This document shows, one piece after another, positions 14,548-23,821 of a stretch of 64,000 bases of DNA. Source of the stretch: Lysobacter sp. Root76 (lineage in GTDB: Bacteria; Pseudomonadota; Gammaproteobacteria; Xanthomonadales; Xanthomonadaceae); NCBI RefSeq assembly GCF_001428685.1, contig NZ_LMIK01000006.1, positions 124,130 through 188,129 of the forward strand, in the 5' to 3' direction. The number at the start of each line of letters is the position of its first letter. Position 1 is the stretch's first letter. The translations under genes and the position numbers were made by a program. Below the pieces are notes generated by a model that worked only from the letters and a program-made list of their open reading frames with translations, ran no database searches and had not been told where the DNA came from.

Positions 14548-16950
14548 ATGCAAGACACGAATTCGAAGTCCGCACCGCAGATCGCCGAACAGATCGCACG
14601 CACCATCGCCGCCGAGATCGGTGCGCAACCCGCCCAGGCCCGTTCCGCCATCGCCCTGCTCGACGAAGGCGCGACCGTGCCGTTCATCGCGCGCTACCGC
14701 AAGGAAGTCACCGGCGGCCTCGACGACACCCAACTGCGCGACCTCGAAACCCGCCTGCGCTACCTGCGCGAGCTCGAGGACCGCCGCGCCGCGGTGCTGG
14801 ACAGCATCGCCGAACAGGGCAAGCTCAGCGACGCGCTGCGCGCCGACATCGAAGCCGCCGACAGCAAGGCGCGCCTGGAAGATCTGTACCTGCCGTACAA
14901 GCCCAAGCGCCGCACCAAGGCGCAGATCGCGCGCGAAGCCGGTCTGGAGCCGCTGGCCGACGGGCTGCTCGCCGATCCGACGCTGCAACCGGAAGCGTTC
15001 GCCGCCGGTTTCGTCAGCGAAGACAAGCAGGTCGCCGACGTCAAGGCCGCGCTCGACGGCGCGCGCGCGATCCTGATGGAGCGTTGGGGCGAAGACGCAG
15101 CGCTGGTCGGCGAACTGCGCACCTGGCTGCACCAGACCGGCGTGATCCGCGCCCGCGTGGTCGAAGGCAAGGAGAACGAAGGCGCCAAGTACCGCGACTA
15201 CTTCGACCACGCCGAGGCCCTGGCCAAGATTCCCTCGCACCGCTTGCTGGCGCTGTTCCGCGCGCGCCGCGAGGAAGTGCTGTACCTCGACCTGGAACCC
15301 ACCGCCGATCCGGCCGCCGGCCATGCCTACGGCGAGGGCCGGGTCGCGCTGCACGCCGGCGTCGCCGATCGTGGCCGCGCCGCCGACCGCTGGCTGCTCG
15401 ACGCCTGCCGCATGACCTGGCGCGCCAAGCTGCACCTGCACCTGCTGCTGGACCTGTTCGGCCAGGCCCGCGAAAAGGCCGAAGCCGAAGCCATCGACGT
15501 GTTCGGCGACAACCTCAAGGACCTGCTGCTGGCCGCGCCGGCCGGTCCGCGCGCCGTGCTCGGCCTCGACCCGGGCCTGCGTACCGGGGTCAAGGTCGCG
15601 GTGGTCGACGCCACCGGCAAGCTGGTCGCCACCGACACCATCTACCCGCACGAGCCGCGCAAGCAGTGGGACCAGTCGCTGCACACGCTGCGCGCGCTAT
15701 GCGCCAAGCACGCGGTCGAACTGATCTCGATCGGCAACGGCACCGCCTCGCGCGAAACCGACAAGCTCGCCGGCGACCTGATGAAGCTCGCGCCGGAGCT
15801 GAACCTGACCAAGATCGTGGTCAGCGAGGCCGGCGCTTCGGTGTACTCGGCCTCCGAGTTCGCCGCCAAGGAATTCCCGGGCCTGGACGTCAGCATCCGC
15901 GGCGCAGTCTCGATCGCGCGGCGCCTGCAGGACCCGCTCGCCGAGCTGGTCAAGATCGACCCCAAGGCGATCGGTGTCGGCCAGTACCAGCACGACGTCG
16001 ACCAGTACCGCCTCGCGCGCGCGCTCGACGCCCGCGTCGAAGACTGCGTGAACGCGGTCGGTGTCTACGTCAATACCGCCTCCGCGGCGCTGCTGGCGCG
16101 GGTGTCGGGTCTGTCGAGCACGGTCGCCGAGAACATCGTCCGCCACCGCGACGAGAACGGCCCGTTCGCCTCGCGCAAGGCCCTGCTGAAAGTGCCGCGC
16201 CTGGGCGAGAAGACCTTCGAGCAGTGCGCCGGCTTCCTGCGCATCGTCGGCGGCGAGCAACCGCTGGACGCCTCGGCGGTGCACCCGGAGGCCTATCCGG
16301 TGGTCGAACGCATCGTCAAGCAATGCGGCCGCGAGGTGAAGCAGTTGCTCGGCGATCCGCAGTTCGTGCGCGGGCTCAAGCCCGAGCAGTACACCGACGA
16401 CACCTTCGGCCTGCCGACCGTGCGCGACATCCTCAAGGAAATGGAGAAGCCCGGCCGCGACCCGCGCCCGGAATTCAAGGCCGCGCGTTTCGCCGACGGC
16501 GTCGAGGACCTCAAGGACCTCAAGGTCGGCATGATCCTGGAAGGCGTGATCAGCAACGTTGCCGCGTTCGGTGCCTTCGTCGACATCGGCGTGCACCAGG
16601 ACGGCCTGATCCACATCTCGGCGCTGTCGGACAAATACATCAAGGACCCGCGCGAGGCGGTCAAGGCCGGCGACGTGGTCAAGGTGCGGGTGCTGGAGGT
16701 CGACATCGCACGCAAGCGCATCGCCCTGACGCGCCGCCTCGACGACGCGGTGCCCGCGCCGCGCGCGCCGGGCGGCGGTGCGGACCGCGCCAACGCCGAT
16801 CGCGGCGGCGGCCGCGGCAAGGACGGCGGCCGCGGCGGGCGTCGCGATCAGGCGCCGCGCGGCGGCTCGTTCGCATCGGCGGGCAAGGCGGCTGCGCCGA
16901 TGGGCGGGGCCTTGGCCGATGCGTTCGCGCGGGCGAAACAAAAGAGTTGA
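14548..16950 (+). CDS. RNA-binding transcription accessory protein Tex
   Basis: An 800-residue cytoplasmic protein. In order it has a Tex N-terminal helical domain (about 10-200; [13 protein letters not shown]), a YqgF-like nuclease fold (about 325-450; [17 protein letters not shown]), helix-hairpin-helix repeats (about 490-570; [28 protein letters not shown]) and an S1 RNA-binding domain (about 655-730; [16 protein letters not shown]). A glycine/arginine/aspartate-rich tail follows. Tex homologues bind nucleic acid and affect transcription and toxin-gene expression. The start at 14548 is chosen because upstream in-frame codons lack homology; 241 bp separate it from the divergent fpr. Confidence 0.95.
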   Translation: MQDTNSKSAPQIAEQIARTIAAEIGAQPAQARSAIALLDEGATVPFIARYRKEVTGGLDDTQLRDLETRLRYLRELEDRRAAVLDSIAEQGKLSDALRADIEAADSKARLEDLYLPYKPKRRTKAQIAREAGLEPLADGLLADPTLQPEAFAAGFVSEDKQVADVKAALDGARAILMERWGEDAALVGELRTWLHQTGVIRARVVEGKENEGAKYRDYFDHAEALAKIPSHRLLALFRARREEVLYLDLEPTADPAAGHAYGEGRVALHAGVADRGRAADRWLLDACRMTWRAKLHLHLLLDLFGQAREKAEAEAIDVFGDNLKDLLLAAPAGPRAVLGLDPGLRTGVKVAVVDATGKLVATDTIYPHEPRKQWDQSLHTLRALCAKHAVELISIGNGTASRETDKLAGDLMKLAPELNLTKIVVSEAGASVYSASEFAAKEFPGLDVSIRGAVSIARRLQDPLAELVKIDPKAIGVGQYQHDVDQYRLARALDARVEDCVNAVGVYVNTASAALLARVSGLSSTVAENIVRHRDENGPFASRKALLKVPRLGEKTFEQCAGFLRIVGGEQPLDASAVHPEAYPVVERIVKQCGREVKQLLGDPQFVRGLKPEQYTDDTFGLPTVRDILKEMEKPGRDPRPEFKAARFADGVEDLKDLKVGMILEGVISNVAAFGAFVDIGVHQDGLIHISALSDKYIKDPREAVKAGDVVKVRVLEVDIARKRIALTRRLDDAVPAPRAPGGGADRANADRGGGRGKDGGRGGRRDQAPRGGSFASAGKAAAPMGGALADAFARAKQKS

Positions 16951-16966
16951 TCGCGGTCGCCGGTTC

Positions 16967-17000
16967 GTAGGATGCGGTGAGCCAAAGGCGAACCGCATCG
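16967..17000. repeat. Dispersed hairpin repeat, GATGCGGT...ACCGCATC
   Basis: GTAGGATGCGGTGAGCCAAAGGCGAACCGCATC is an 8-bp stem with a 13-nt interior that itself contains GCC/GGC. The form resembles widespread GTAGGgTGCGGTGAGCgaaGCGAACCGCaCC-type intergenic repeats of gammaproteobacteria. It lies 17 bp after the tex stop codon. Confidence 0.6.
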
Positions 17001-17045
17001 TCGCGAAGGTCTGGAAACGATAGGCGCCTCCCGCGGCCCATAGAA

Positions 17046-17069
17046 GAATCCCCGCCATGGCGGGGATTC
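17046..17069. repeat. Perfect 24-bp palindrome between convergent genes
   Basis: GAATCCCCGCCA followed directly by TGGCGGGGATTC is a loopless perfect palindrome. It lies between the 3' ends of tex and the convergent PQQ-type dehydrogenase. There is no T-run, so it is not a classical terminator. It could be a cruciform or RNA hairpin end, or a dimeric protein site. Confidence 0.7.
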
Positions 17070-17112
17070 GAACTGACGCGGGTACGCGGACGTGGCGTGT
17101 GGCGTGTCGCCC

Positions 17113-18306
17113 CTACGGCTTGCCTGCCGGGGGATCCAGGCGCAACAACTCGCCGTTCTGCTCGTCCGTCAGCACATACACCTTGCCGTCCGCGCTCACG
17201 CGCACGTCGCGGATGCGCTTGCCCAGCTCGCCCAGCAGCCGTTCTTCCTTGACGATCTTGTCGCCGTCCAGGCTGAGGCGGATCAGATTTCCGTCGGCGA
17301 GCGCGCCCAGGAACAGGCTGTCGTTCCACGGCGAGCCGGGGTGGCCGGTGTAGAAGGCCATGCCCGACAGGCCCGGCGATTTTTCCCAGACGTGGTAAGG
17401 CGATTCCATGCCGGGCTTGTTTTTGCCTTCGGCTTCGGAAATCGGCAGACCGCTGTAATCGATGCCGTTGGTGATGATCGGCCAGCCGTAGTTCTTGCCG
17501 GCCTCGGGAAGGTTGATCTCGTCGCCGCCGCGCGGGCCGTGTTCGGCCTCCCAGATCTTGCCGCTGCGCGGGTCGGTCGCCAGCGACTGCATGTTGCGAT
17601 GGCCGTAGCTCCAGATTTCGGCGCGCGCGTCGCTGCGGCCGGCATAGGGATTGTCGCTCGGCACGCTGCCGTCCAGGTTCAGGCGCACCAGCTTGCCCTG
17701 CAGCATCTTCAAGTCCTGCGAGGCCATGCGCTCCTGACGCTCGCCCTGGGTGATGAAGACATGCCCGTGTCCGTCGAAGGCGATGCGCGAACCGAAATGA
17801 TTCGGCCCGACCAGCTTGGGCTGCTGGCGGTAGATCACGGCGACATCGCTCAGCCCCGATTCGCCCAGCGTGGCGGTAGCGACCGCGGTGCCGGCGCTGC
17901 CGTCGGGGCCGGGCTCGGCATAGCTGAGATAGATGCGTTTGCTGCTGGCGAAGTCCGGGGCCAGCACGACGTCGAGCAAGCCGCCCTGGCCCTTGGCCCA
18001 GACCTCGGGCAGGTTCGCCAGCGGCGCCGAGATCGCGCCGTCGGCGCCGATCCGGCGCAGCCGCCCGGGCCGTTCGCTGACCAGGAATCCGCCGTCGGGC
18101 AGCAGGGCCACGCTCCACGGATGTTCCAGGCCCTCGGCGATCCGGGTGAGCTGGACCGCACCGCGTTCGCTGGCGAGCTGCTGACCGCTTTGTTTGGCGG
18201 GTGCGGGCCGTGCGGCAGCCTCATCCTGGGCGGGCGTCTTGTCGCACGCGGCCAGGCTCAGCGCGAGCATGAGGACGAGAGGGAAGCGGTGGGGGCGGAC
18301 TGGCAT
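17113..18306 (-). CDS. PQQ-type soluble aldose-sugar dehydrogenase family lipoprotein
   Basis: A 397-residue six-bladed beta-propeller protein of the glucose/sorbosone dehydrogenase family (PF07995). The N-terminus is a lipoprotein signal with lipobox LAAC (C21). Conserved blocks include EHPWSVALLPDGGFLVSERPGRL near 60-80, NHFGSRIAFDGHGHVFITQGER and YSYGHRN-type residues WSYGHRNMQSLA, followed by EHGPRGGDEINLPEAGKNYGWP. Members oxidise sugars with PQQ in the periplasm (YliI-like). No PQQ synthesis genes are visible here. It lies 11 bp after the ABC exporter gene on the same strand, so the two probably form one operon. Confidence 0.9.
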   Translation of the reverse strand: MPVRPHRFPLVLMLALSLAACDKTPAQDEAAARPAPAKQSGQQLASERGAVQLTRIAEGLEHPWSVALLPDGGFLVSERPGRLRRIGADGAISAPLANLPEVWAKGQGGLLDVVLAPDFASSKRIYLSYAEPGPDGSAGTAVATATLGESGLSDVAVIYRQQPKLVGPNHFGSRIAFDGHGHVFITQGERQERMASQDLKMLQGKLVRLNLDGSVPSDNPYAGRSDARAEIWSYGHRNMQSLATDPRSGKIWEAEHGPRGGDEINLPEAGKNYGWPIITNGIDYSGLPISEAEGKNKPGMESPYHVWEKSPGLSGMAFYTGHPGSPWNDSLFLGALADGNLIRLSLDGDKIVKEERLLGELGKRIRDVRVSADGKVYVLTDEQNGELLRLDPPAGKP

Positions 18307-18317
18307 TGGGAGTCTCC

Positions 18318-20213
18318 TTAGCGGTAACCGGCAGCCTGCAATTCGAACAGTTCGGCGTAGCGCCCGCCTTGCGCGAGCAGCTCGGTATGCGTGCCGCTGG
18401 CCTCCAGGCGGCCTTCGGCGAGCACCAGGATACGGTCGGCCATGCGCACGCTGCTGAAGCGGTGCGAGATCAGCACCGCAGTGCGGTCGTCCGACAGTTC
18501 CTTGAAGCGCTGGAACACTTCGAATTCCGAACGCGCGTCCAGGGCCGCGGTCGGCTCGTCGAGGATCATGACCTGGGCGTCGCGCATGTAGGCGCGCGCG
18601 ATCGCGATCTTCTGCCACTGCCCGCCGGAAAGATCGACGCCGGTCTTGAAGCGGCGCCCGATCTGCTGGTCGTAGCCTTGCGGCAGCGAGTCGATGACCT
18701 GGTCGGCGAGCGCGCGCCGGGCCGCGCTGCGGATCCGCTCCTGGTCGTGCATGGCGTCGATCTGGCCGACGCCGATGTTCTCGCCGGCGGTGAGGTGATA
18801 GCGCACGAAGTCCTGGAAGATCACCCCGATGTTGGCGCGCAGCTGATCCAGGTCGTACTCGCGCAGGTCGTGGCCGTCGAGTAGGATGCGGCCCTCGTCG
18901 GGGTCGTACAGGCGCGCCAGCAGTTTGACCAGGGTGGTCTTGCCGGCGCCGTTCTCGCCGACCAGGGCCAGCACTTCGCCGGCGTGCAGTTCGAAGTTCA
19001 GCCCGCGCAGCGCCCAGCGCTCGGCATCGGGATAGCGGAAGCCGACGTTCTCGAACACGAAGCCGCTGGCGATCGGCCTCGGCACCGGGCGCGGATTCGC
19101 CGGCGACACGATCTCTGGTTCGATCTCGAAGAACGAGAACAGATCGTCCAGGTACAGCGCCTGGCCGGCGACCTGCGAGAAGCCGACCAGCAAGCCTTCG
19201 AGCAACTGGCGCAGGCGCCGGAAGCTGCCGGCCAGGAAGGTCAGGTCGCCGATACTGAAATCGCCCTTGACCGTGCGCCAGGCAATGTAGGCGTAGGCGA
19301 CGTAGTAGCCCAGCGTGCCCAGCGCCGCGAGCAGGGTGCCCCAGACCGCGCGCCGCCGCGCCAGCGAACGGTTGGCCTTGAAGAACTTGTCCGCGAGTTC
19401 GCGGTATTTGGCGATGAGATAACGGTGGAGGTTGAAGATCTTCACCTCCTTGGCGGTCTCGACGCTGGCGCCCATCTGGCGCACGTACTCGAGCTGGCGG
19501 CGCTCGGGCGTCCAGGCGAAGTTGAGCGAGTAGCCCAGGGCATTGAAATGCGCTTCGCCGACGAAGGCGGGTATCAGCGCCACCGCCAGCAGCAGGATCA
19601 GCCACGGCGCGTAGACCAGCAGGCCGACCGCGAAGCTGATCACCGTGATCGCGTCCTGGACCTGGCCGAACAACTGGCTCATCAGGTTCATGCGGCCCAT
19701 GGTCTGGCGCCGCGCGCGGTCGAGCTTGTCCTGCAGGTCCGGGTCTTCGAAGTCTTCCAGGTCCAGGGTCGCCGCATGCTCCATCAGGCGCACGCTGGTG
19801 GCGTTGGTGAACAGTTCCGACAGCAGCGAATCGCCGTAGCTGACCATGCGCCCGAGCAGATCGGAGCCGATCGCCAGGCCGAACTCCAAGGCCAGCAGGC
19901 CGAGCAGGGTGGTGAGCTGGCCGCCGCTCAGCGCCGCGCCCACCGATTCGAAGGCGACGCCGGCCGCGACCAGCCGCACCGCTTCGTCGATGATCAGCTT
20001 GCCCACGTACAGGGTCGCGATCGGCAGGAACGCGCGGATCAGGCGCAGACCCAGGGTGAGCAGGGTCAGGCTCGGGCTGGTGCTCCAGATCTGGCGCAGG
20101 AACGGCGGCAGATTGCGCAGCGCGTCGAAGCGTTCGCGCAGACTCGGCTTGCCTCCGGAACGGTCGGTCCTGGGACCGGACGAGGGCGGGACGGCTTCGG
20201 CGGGGGAGGACAT
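18318..20213 (-). CDS. ABC exporter, fused permease and ATPase
   Basis: A 631-residue half-transporter. Six transmembrane segments occupy about 60-350 and the ATPase domain about 380-620. The Walker A is GENGAGKTT with K425. The signature is LSGGQWQKIAIARAYMRD (tryptophan replaces the usual R), and the Walker B is VMILDEPTAALD. It pumps an unknown substrate across the inner membrane as a dimer. It is the first gene of a two-gene unit with the PQQ-type lipoprotein. The sequence suits the HlyB/MsbA-like exporter class, but no peptidase or lipid-specific feature is evident. Confidence 0.9.
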   Translation of the reverse strand: MSSPAEAVPPSSGPRTDRSGGKPSLRERFDALRNLPPFLRQIWSTSPSLTLLTLGLRLIRAFLPIATLYVGKLIIDEAVRLVAAGVAFESVGAALSGGQLTTLLGLLALEFGLAIGSDLLGRMVSYGDSLLSELFTNATSVRLMEHAATLDLEDFEDPDLQDKLDRARRQTMGRMNLMSQLFGQVQDAITVISFAVGLLVYAPWLILLLAVALIPAFVGEAHFNALGYSLNFAWTPERRQLEYVRQMGASVETAKEVKIFNLHRYLIAKYRELADKFFKANRSLARRRAVWGTLLAALGTLGYYVAYAYIAWRTVKGDFSIGDLTFLAGSFRRLRQLLEGLLVGFSQVAGQALYLDDLFSFFEIEPEIVSPANPRPVPRPIASGFVFENVGFRYPDAERWALRGLNFELHAGEVLALVGENGAGKTTLVKLLARLYDPDEGRILLDGHDLREYDLDQLRANIGVIFQDFVRYHLTAGENIGVGQIDAMHDQERIRSAARRALADQVIDSLPQGYDQQIGRRFKTGVDLSGGQWQKIAIARAYMRDAQVMILDEPTAALDARSEFEVFQRFKELSDDRTAVLISHRFSSVRMADRILVLAEGRLEASGTHTELLAQGGRYAELFELQAAGYR

Positions 20214-20274
20214 GCTCGGATTGTGCCTGGGACCGGTTGGCGGATGGTGAAAGCAGGCTGGTGCGCGCAGGCGC

Positions 20275-20832
20275 TCAAAGCCGCAGGCCCAGCCAGATCA
20301 CCGACTCGGTCGAGATCGCGACTACCGCATCGACCGCGCGGGTCAGCGGACCGTCCGCGCCGACGCGCTCGGCGGCGACATCGCGGTGTTCGAGTTCATC
20401 GCGGACGATCGAAGCCACGGCCGCATGCGCCTGCGGATCGGTGTCGATCAGATGCGCCAGCTGTTCCTGCAGATGACGGTTGACCACGGTTTCCACCGCG
20501 CGCGTGCAAGCCATCACCGCGCGCTCGCCGAGTACCGCCGTGCTCAGTCCGAGTGCGTAGCCGCCGATCCCGCACAGCAGGAAGCTGCGGCAGCGTCGAA
20601 CGCCGCGTGCGGCGAGGAGATCGCCGAAGGTGGCCAGGTGGGTGCGCTCATGGCTCAGGAAGTCCTGCAACAGCGCCACGTACGGACGCCGCAGCAGGCG
20701 GCCGATCAGGATCTGGGCGCGGTAGATCTGGATCGCGCCGAACTCGCCGGCGTGGTCCACGCGCAGGTAGCGCATGGCCAGCGACAGGGGCCCAATCGCA
20801 GCGGGCAAGGCGGGGTCGAGGCTGTGCGTCAT
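20275..20832 (-). CDS. COQ7-type demethoxyubiquinone hydroxylase family protein
   Basis: A 185-residue ferritin-like di-iron protein. The ligand pattern is visible: an early glutamate in DHAGEFGAIQIYRAQ, E62-R-T-H65 in SHERTH, a later glutamate in ACTRAVETVVNRH, and E146-L-E-H149 in RDELEHRD. COQ7 hydroxylates the ring of a ubiquinone precursor in the last steps of aerobic ubiquinone synthesis, at the membrane. This fold replaces the flavin enzyme UbiF in many proteobacteria. An alternative start 12 codons upstream (20868) is possible. It lies 65-100 bp after an alpha/beta hydrolase gene on the same strand. Confidence 0.87.
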   Translation of the reverse strand: MTHSLDPALPAAIGPLSLAMRYLRVDHAGEFGAIQIYRAQILIGRLLRRPYVALLQDFLSHERTHLATFGDLLAARGVRRCRSFLLCGIGGYALGLSTAVLGERAVMACTRAVETVVNRHLQEQLAHLIDTDPQAHAAVASIVRDELEHRDVAAERVGADGPLTRAVDAVVAISTESVIWLGLRL

Positions 20833-20933
20833 CGCGGCGGCATCGCGGCTGGGTGTCGAGCGCAGCATAGCCGTGTCGGTGTCGTCGGGTGCCAGCGCGA
20901 ATGCGTCTGCGTGCTCGCTCGCTCGCGCCGCGA

Positions 20934-21647
20934 TCAGGCCGCGGCGCGCCCCTGGCCGGACGCTAGCGCGATCGCCGTCAGCTGCCGCGCGACCTGCGCC
21001 GGCATCGACAGCATGGCCAGATGGCCGGCGTCGAGGTCGCGCACTTGCGGGGCTTGCAGCCGCGCGATCATCGCGTCCTGGCGCGACGGCGCCAGGCTGC
21101 GGTCGCGCAGCAGGCGCAGATAGGTCGAAGGCACGCGCACCGGCGGTGCGTGACAGGGCGTCAGGTAGAGCCCCGGGAATTCGGCGGCATAGCGCGACAC
21201 CACCTGCATGGCCGTCGCATCGTCGAGATCGTCGCACAGCTCCCGGCGGATCATTGCGGGCCCCGGCTTGAGTCCTTTGCGATTGAAGCGGAACAGCAGC
21301 CGCAGCAGCATGCGTTCGACCGGGCCCAGCGCGTCCACGAACGCGCCGCCCGAGGGCGGCACCACCGCCGACAGATAGACGCAATGCCGCAGTCGCGCAC
21401 CCAGGCGCGCCGCGAGTTCCGGCATCAGCACACCGGCGAGCGAGTGGGCGACGATCACCACCTCGTCGATACCGCGGCGGTCGAGTTCGGCGATCAATTC
21501 CTGCGCGCACTGCTCGGGCGTCGCGCCGGGGTGCCGGCAGGGGACATCCAGAGCGAGCGCCGGCGTGGCCATGCGCTCGATCACGCAGGCCCAGACCCAG
21601 GCGCCGACGCCGGCGCCGTGCAGCAGGACGGTGGTGGGATACGGCAT
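20934..21647 (-). CDS. Alpha/beta hydrolase
   Basis: A 237-residue cytoplasmic alpha/beta hydrolase. The chosen start leads straight into the first strand and oxyanion-type motif TVLLHGAGVGAWVW. The nucleophile elbow is VIVAHSLAGVLMPELA with the serine in AHSLAG. A late histidine in DLDAGHLAMLS is the likely catalytic base. The fold resembles the salicylate esterase/hydroxynitrile lyase-like group. The substrate is unknown. A longer start at 21683 is possible. It may be co-transcribed with the COQ7-type gene. Confidence 0.83.
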   Translation of the reverse strand: MPYPTTVLLHGAGVGAWVWACVIERMATPALALDVPCRHPGATPEQCAQELIAELDRRGIDEVVIVAHSLAGVLMPELAARLGARLRHCVYLSAVVPPSGGAFVDALGPVERMLLRLLFRFNRKGLKPGPAMIRRELCDDLDDATAMQVVSRYAAEFPGLYLTPCHAPPVRVPSTYLRLLRDRSLAPSRQDAMIARLQAPQVRDLDAGHLAMLSMPAQVARQLTAIALASGQGRAAA

Positions 21648-21980
21648 GCGGCTGTTCCTATACGGTCGTGGGCGTTGCGACACGCTAAGCCCGGGCGCTG
21701 ACAGCTTCTGTCAGCAGCGCCGCCGCATCGGCTGCGGCGGCTGAGGTTCCGAACGCGGAAGCGTGGTGCAGCGAGCTGTGCCGCGTCTGCGGTCGCTCAG
21801 GCCCATAGCCGCAGCGGCCACAGGCCCCGGACGGCCAGCACCGGCGTCCATTGCGGCCGCGCCAGCATCGCCACCGGACCTCGGGCAGGGCACGCGCCCA
21901 TTCCGGCCCAGGATCAAGGGCTTATGCGCCGCGATTCGCCGCCTTCCAGGCCTGCGCGCGGCCGCGCTGCGCACGACGGG

Positions 21981-21986
21981 TAGAAT
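21981..21986 (+). promoter_or_regulatory. Candidate -10 element of the fumarase gene
   Basis: TAGAAT matches the sigma70 -10 hexamer in five of six positions and lies in a GC-rich context. No good -35 is seen. A start from here near 21993 would place the ATG at 21985 upstream of the transcript, which favours the GTG at 22018 as translation start. Confidence 0.4.
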
Positions 21987-22017
21987 GGGGATCCCCACCG
22001 CCAGCCCGCAGCCCGCC

Positions 22018-23577
22018 GTGACCGCCAGCCCGTCTCCTGCCGCCTCCAGCGGCCCGGTCGTCATCCGCCAGGACGACCTGATCCAATCCATCGCCGATGG
22101 CCTGCAATACATCAGCTACTACCACCCGGTCGACTACATCAAGAACCTCGCCGCCGCCTACGAGCGCGAGGAAAGCGTCGCGGCCAAGGACGCGATCGCG
22201 CAGATCCTGATCAACTCGCGCATGTGCGCCGAAGGTCATCGGCCGATCTGCCAGGACACCGGCATCGTCACCGTGTTCCTGGAAATCGGCATGGACGTGC
22301 GCTGGGACGGCGCGACCATGGGCGTGGAAGACATGGTCAACGAGGGCGTGCGCCGCGCCTACAACCACCCCGACAACAAGCTGCGCGCCAGCGTGCTCGC
22401 CGATCCGGCCGGCAAGCGCAGCAACACCAAGGACAACACGCCTGCCGTGGTCAACGTCAAGGTCGTGCCCGGCAACACGGTCGACGTGATCGTCGCGGCC
22501 AAGGGCGGCGGTTCCGAGGCCAAGTCGAAGTTCGCCATGCTCAACCCGTCCGACTCCATCGTCGACTGGGTCCTCAAGACCGTGCCGACCATGGGCGCGG
22601 GCTGGTGCCCGCCGGGCATGCTCGGCATCGGCATCGGCGGCACCGCCGAGAAAGCGATGCTGCTGGCCAAGGAATCGCTGATGGAGCCGATCGACATCAC
22701 CGAACTGCAGGCGCGCGGCGCCAGTAATCGTGCCGAAGAGCTGCGTCTAGAGCTGTATGAAAAGGTCAACGCGCTCGGCATCGGCGCCCAGGGCCTGGGT
22801 GGCCTGACCACGGTGCTGGACATCAAGGTCAAGGATTACCCGACCCACGCCGCCAACCTGCCGGTGGCGATGATCCCGAACTGCGCGGCCACCCGGCATG
22901 CGCACTTCACCCTCGACGGCAGCGGCCCGGTGATGCTGGATCCGCCGTCGCTGGAAGACTGGCCGAAGCTGACCTACGACTCGTCCAAGGGCCGCCGCGT
23001 CGATCTGGACAGCGTCACCCCGGAAGAAGTCGCCAGCTGGAAGCCCGGCGAAGTGCTGCTGCTCAACGGCAAGCTGCTGACCGGCCGCGACGCCGCGCAC
23101 AAGCGCATGGTCGACATGCTCAACAAGGGCGAGGCGCTGCCGGTCGATTTCAAGGGCCGCTTCATCTATTACGTCGGCCCGGTCGATCCGGTGCGCGACG
23201 AGGTCGTCGGTCCGGCCGGCCCGACCACCGCCACGCGTATGGACAAGTTCACCGAACAGGTGCTGGCGCAGACCGGCCTGCTCGGCATGGTCGGCAAGGC
23301 CGAGCGTGGCCCGGTCGCGATCGAGGCGATCAAGAAACACCGCTCGGTCTATCTGATGGCAGTCGGCGGCGCGGCCTACCTGGTGTCGAAGGCGATCAAG
23401 GCCTCGCGCGTGGTCGGTTTCGCCGACCTGGGCATGGAAGCGATCTACGAGTTCACCGTGCAGGACATGCCGGTGACGGTCGCGGTCGACAGCGCCGGCG
23501 AGTCGGTGCACAAGACCGGCCCCAAGGAATGGCAGGCGCGGATCGGCAAGATTCCGGTGGTGGTCGAACCGGCCTGA
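22018..23577 (+). CDS. Class I fumarate hydratase (4Fe-4S)
   Basis: A 519-residue iron-sulfur fumarase interconverting fumarate and malate in the TCA cycle. The N-terminal catalytic domain (about 20-300) carries CAEGHRPICQDTGIV with cluster-ligand cysteine C-Q-D-T-G, and MIPNCAATRHAHF. The C-terminal domain (about 310-519) holds the swivel region with YVGPVDPVRDEVVGPAGPTTATRMD. I prefer the GTG start at 22018 because a likely -10 element overlaps the in-frame ATG at 21985, which would add 11 residues. Class I enzymes are oxygen-sensitive; whether a class II FumC exists elsewhere is unknown. Confidence 0.94.
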   Translation: MTASPSPAASSGPVVIRQDDLIQSIADGLQYISYYHPVDYIKNLAAAYEREESVAAKDAIAQILINSRMCAEGHRPICQDTGIVTVFLEIGMDVRWDGATMGVEDMVNEGVRRAYNHPDNKLRASVLADPAGKRSNTKDNTPAVVNVKVVPGNTVDVIVAAKGGGSEAKSKFAMLNPSDSIVDWVLKTVPTMGAGWCPPGMLGIGIGGTAEKAMLLAKESLMEPIDITELQARGASNRAEELRLELYEKVNALGIGAQGLGGLTTVLDIKVKDYPTHAANLPVAMIPNCAATRHAHFTLDGSGPVMLDPPSLEDWPKLTYDSSKGRRVDLDSVTPEEVASWKPGEVLLLNGKLLTGRDAAHKRMVDMLNKGEALPVDFKGRFIYYVGPVDPVRDEVVGPAGPTTATRMDKFTEQVLAQTGLLGMVGKAERGPVAIEAIKKHRSVYLMAVGGAAYLVSKAIKASRVVGFADLGMEAIYEFTVQDMPVTVAVDSAGESVHKTGPKEWQARIGKIPVVVEPA

Positions 23578-23675
23578 TCGGTCGAATCGTCGGCATCGCA
23601 GCGCCCGGCCCAGCCCGGGCGTTGCGCTTCCTGGCCAACTGTCCGGCCTTCTGCTCCCACTATCCGGCGGTCTTC

Positions 23676-23808
23676 TGTGGGAGCGGCGTGAGCCGCGATC
23701 GCGCAACCGCATATCCGACGAACGCTTCGCCACCCCGATCATCGTCCCGACAGCCGGATCGCGCCGCACTTCGCAGCCCCGCGGTCGCGGCCTACGCCGC
23801 TCCCACAG
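23676..23808. repeat. Inverted REP pair
   Basis: A forward REP (TGTGGGAGCGGCGTGAGCCG at 23676) and a reverse REP ending TCCCACAG at 23808 enclose about 80 bp. They lie between the convergent 3' ends of the fumarase and patatin genes. The right arm has a changed loop (GGCCTACGCC). Confidence 0.82.
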
Positions 23809-23821
23809 CAAGCAGCCGGCG

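Noticed and set aside
17046..17075. tRNA-like 3' end (GTTCGAATCCCC on the minus strand)
   Set aside because: The T-loop-like string is present but the flanking T stem does not pair and no acceptor, anticodon or D arm exists. It is explained by the palindrome.
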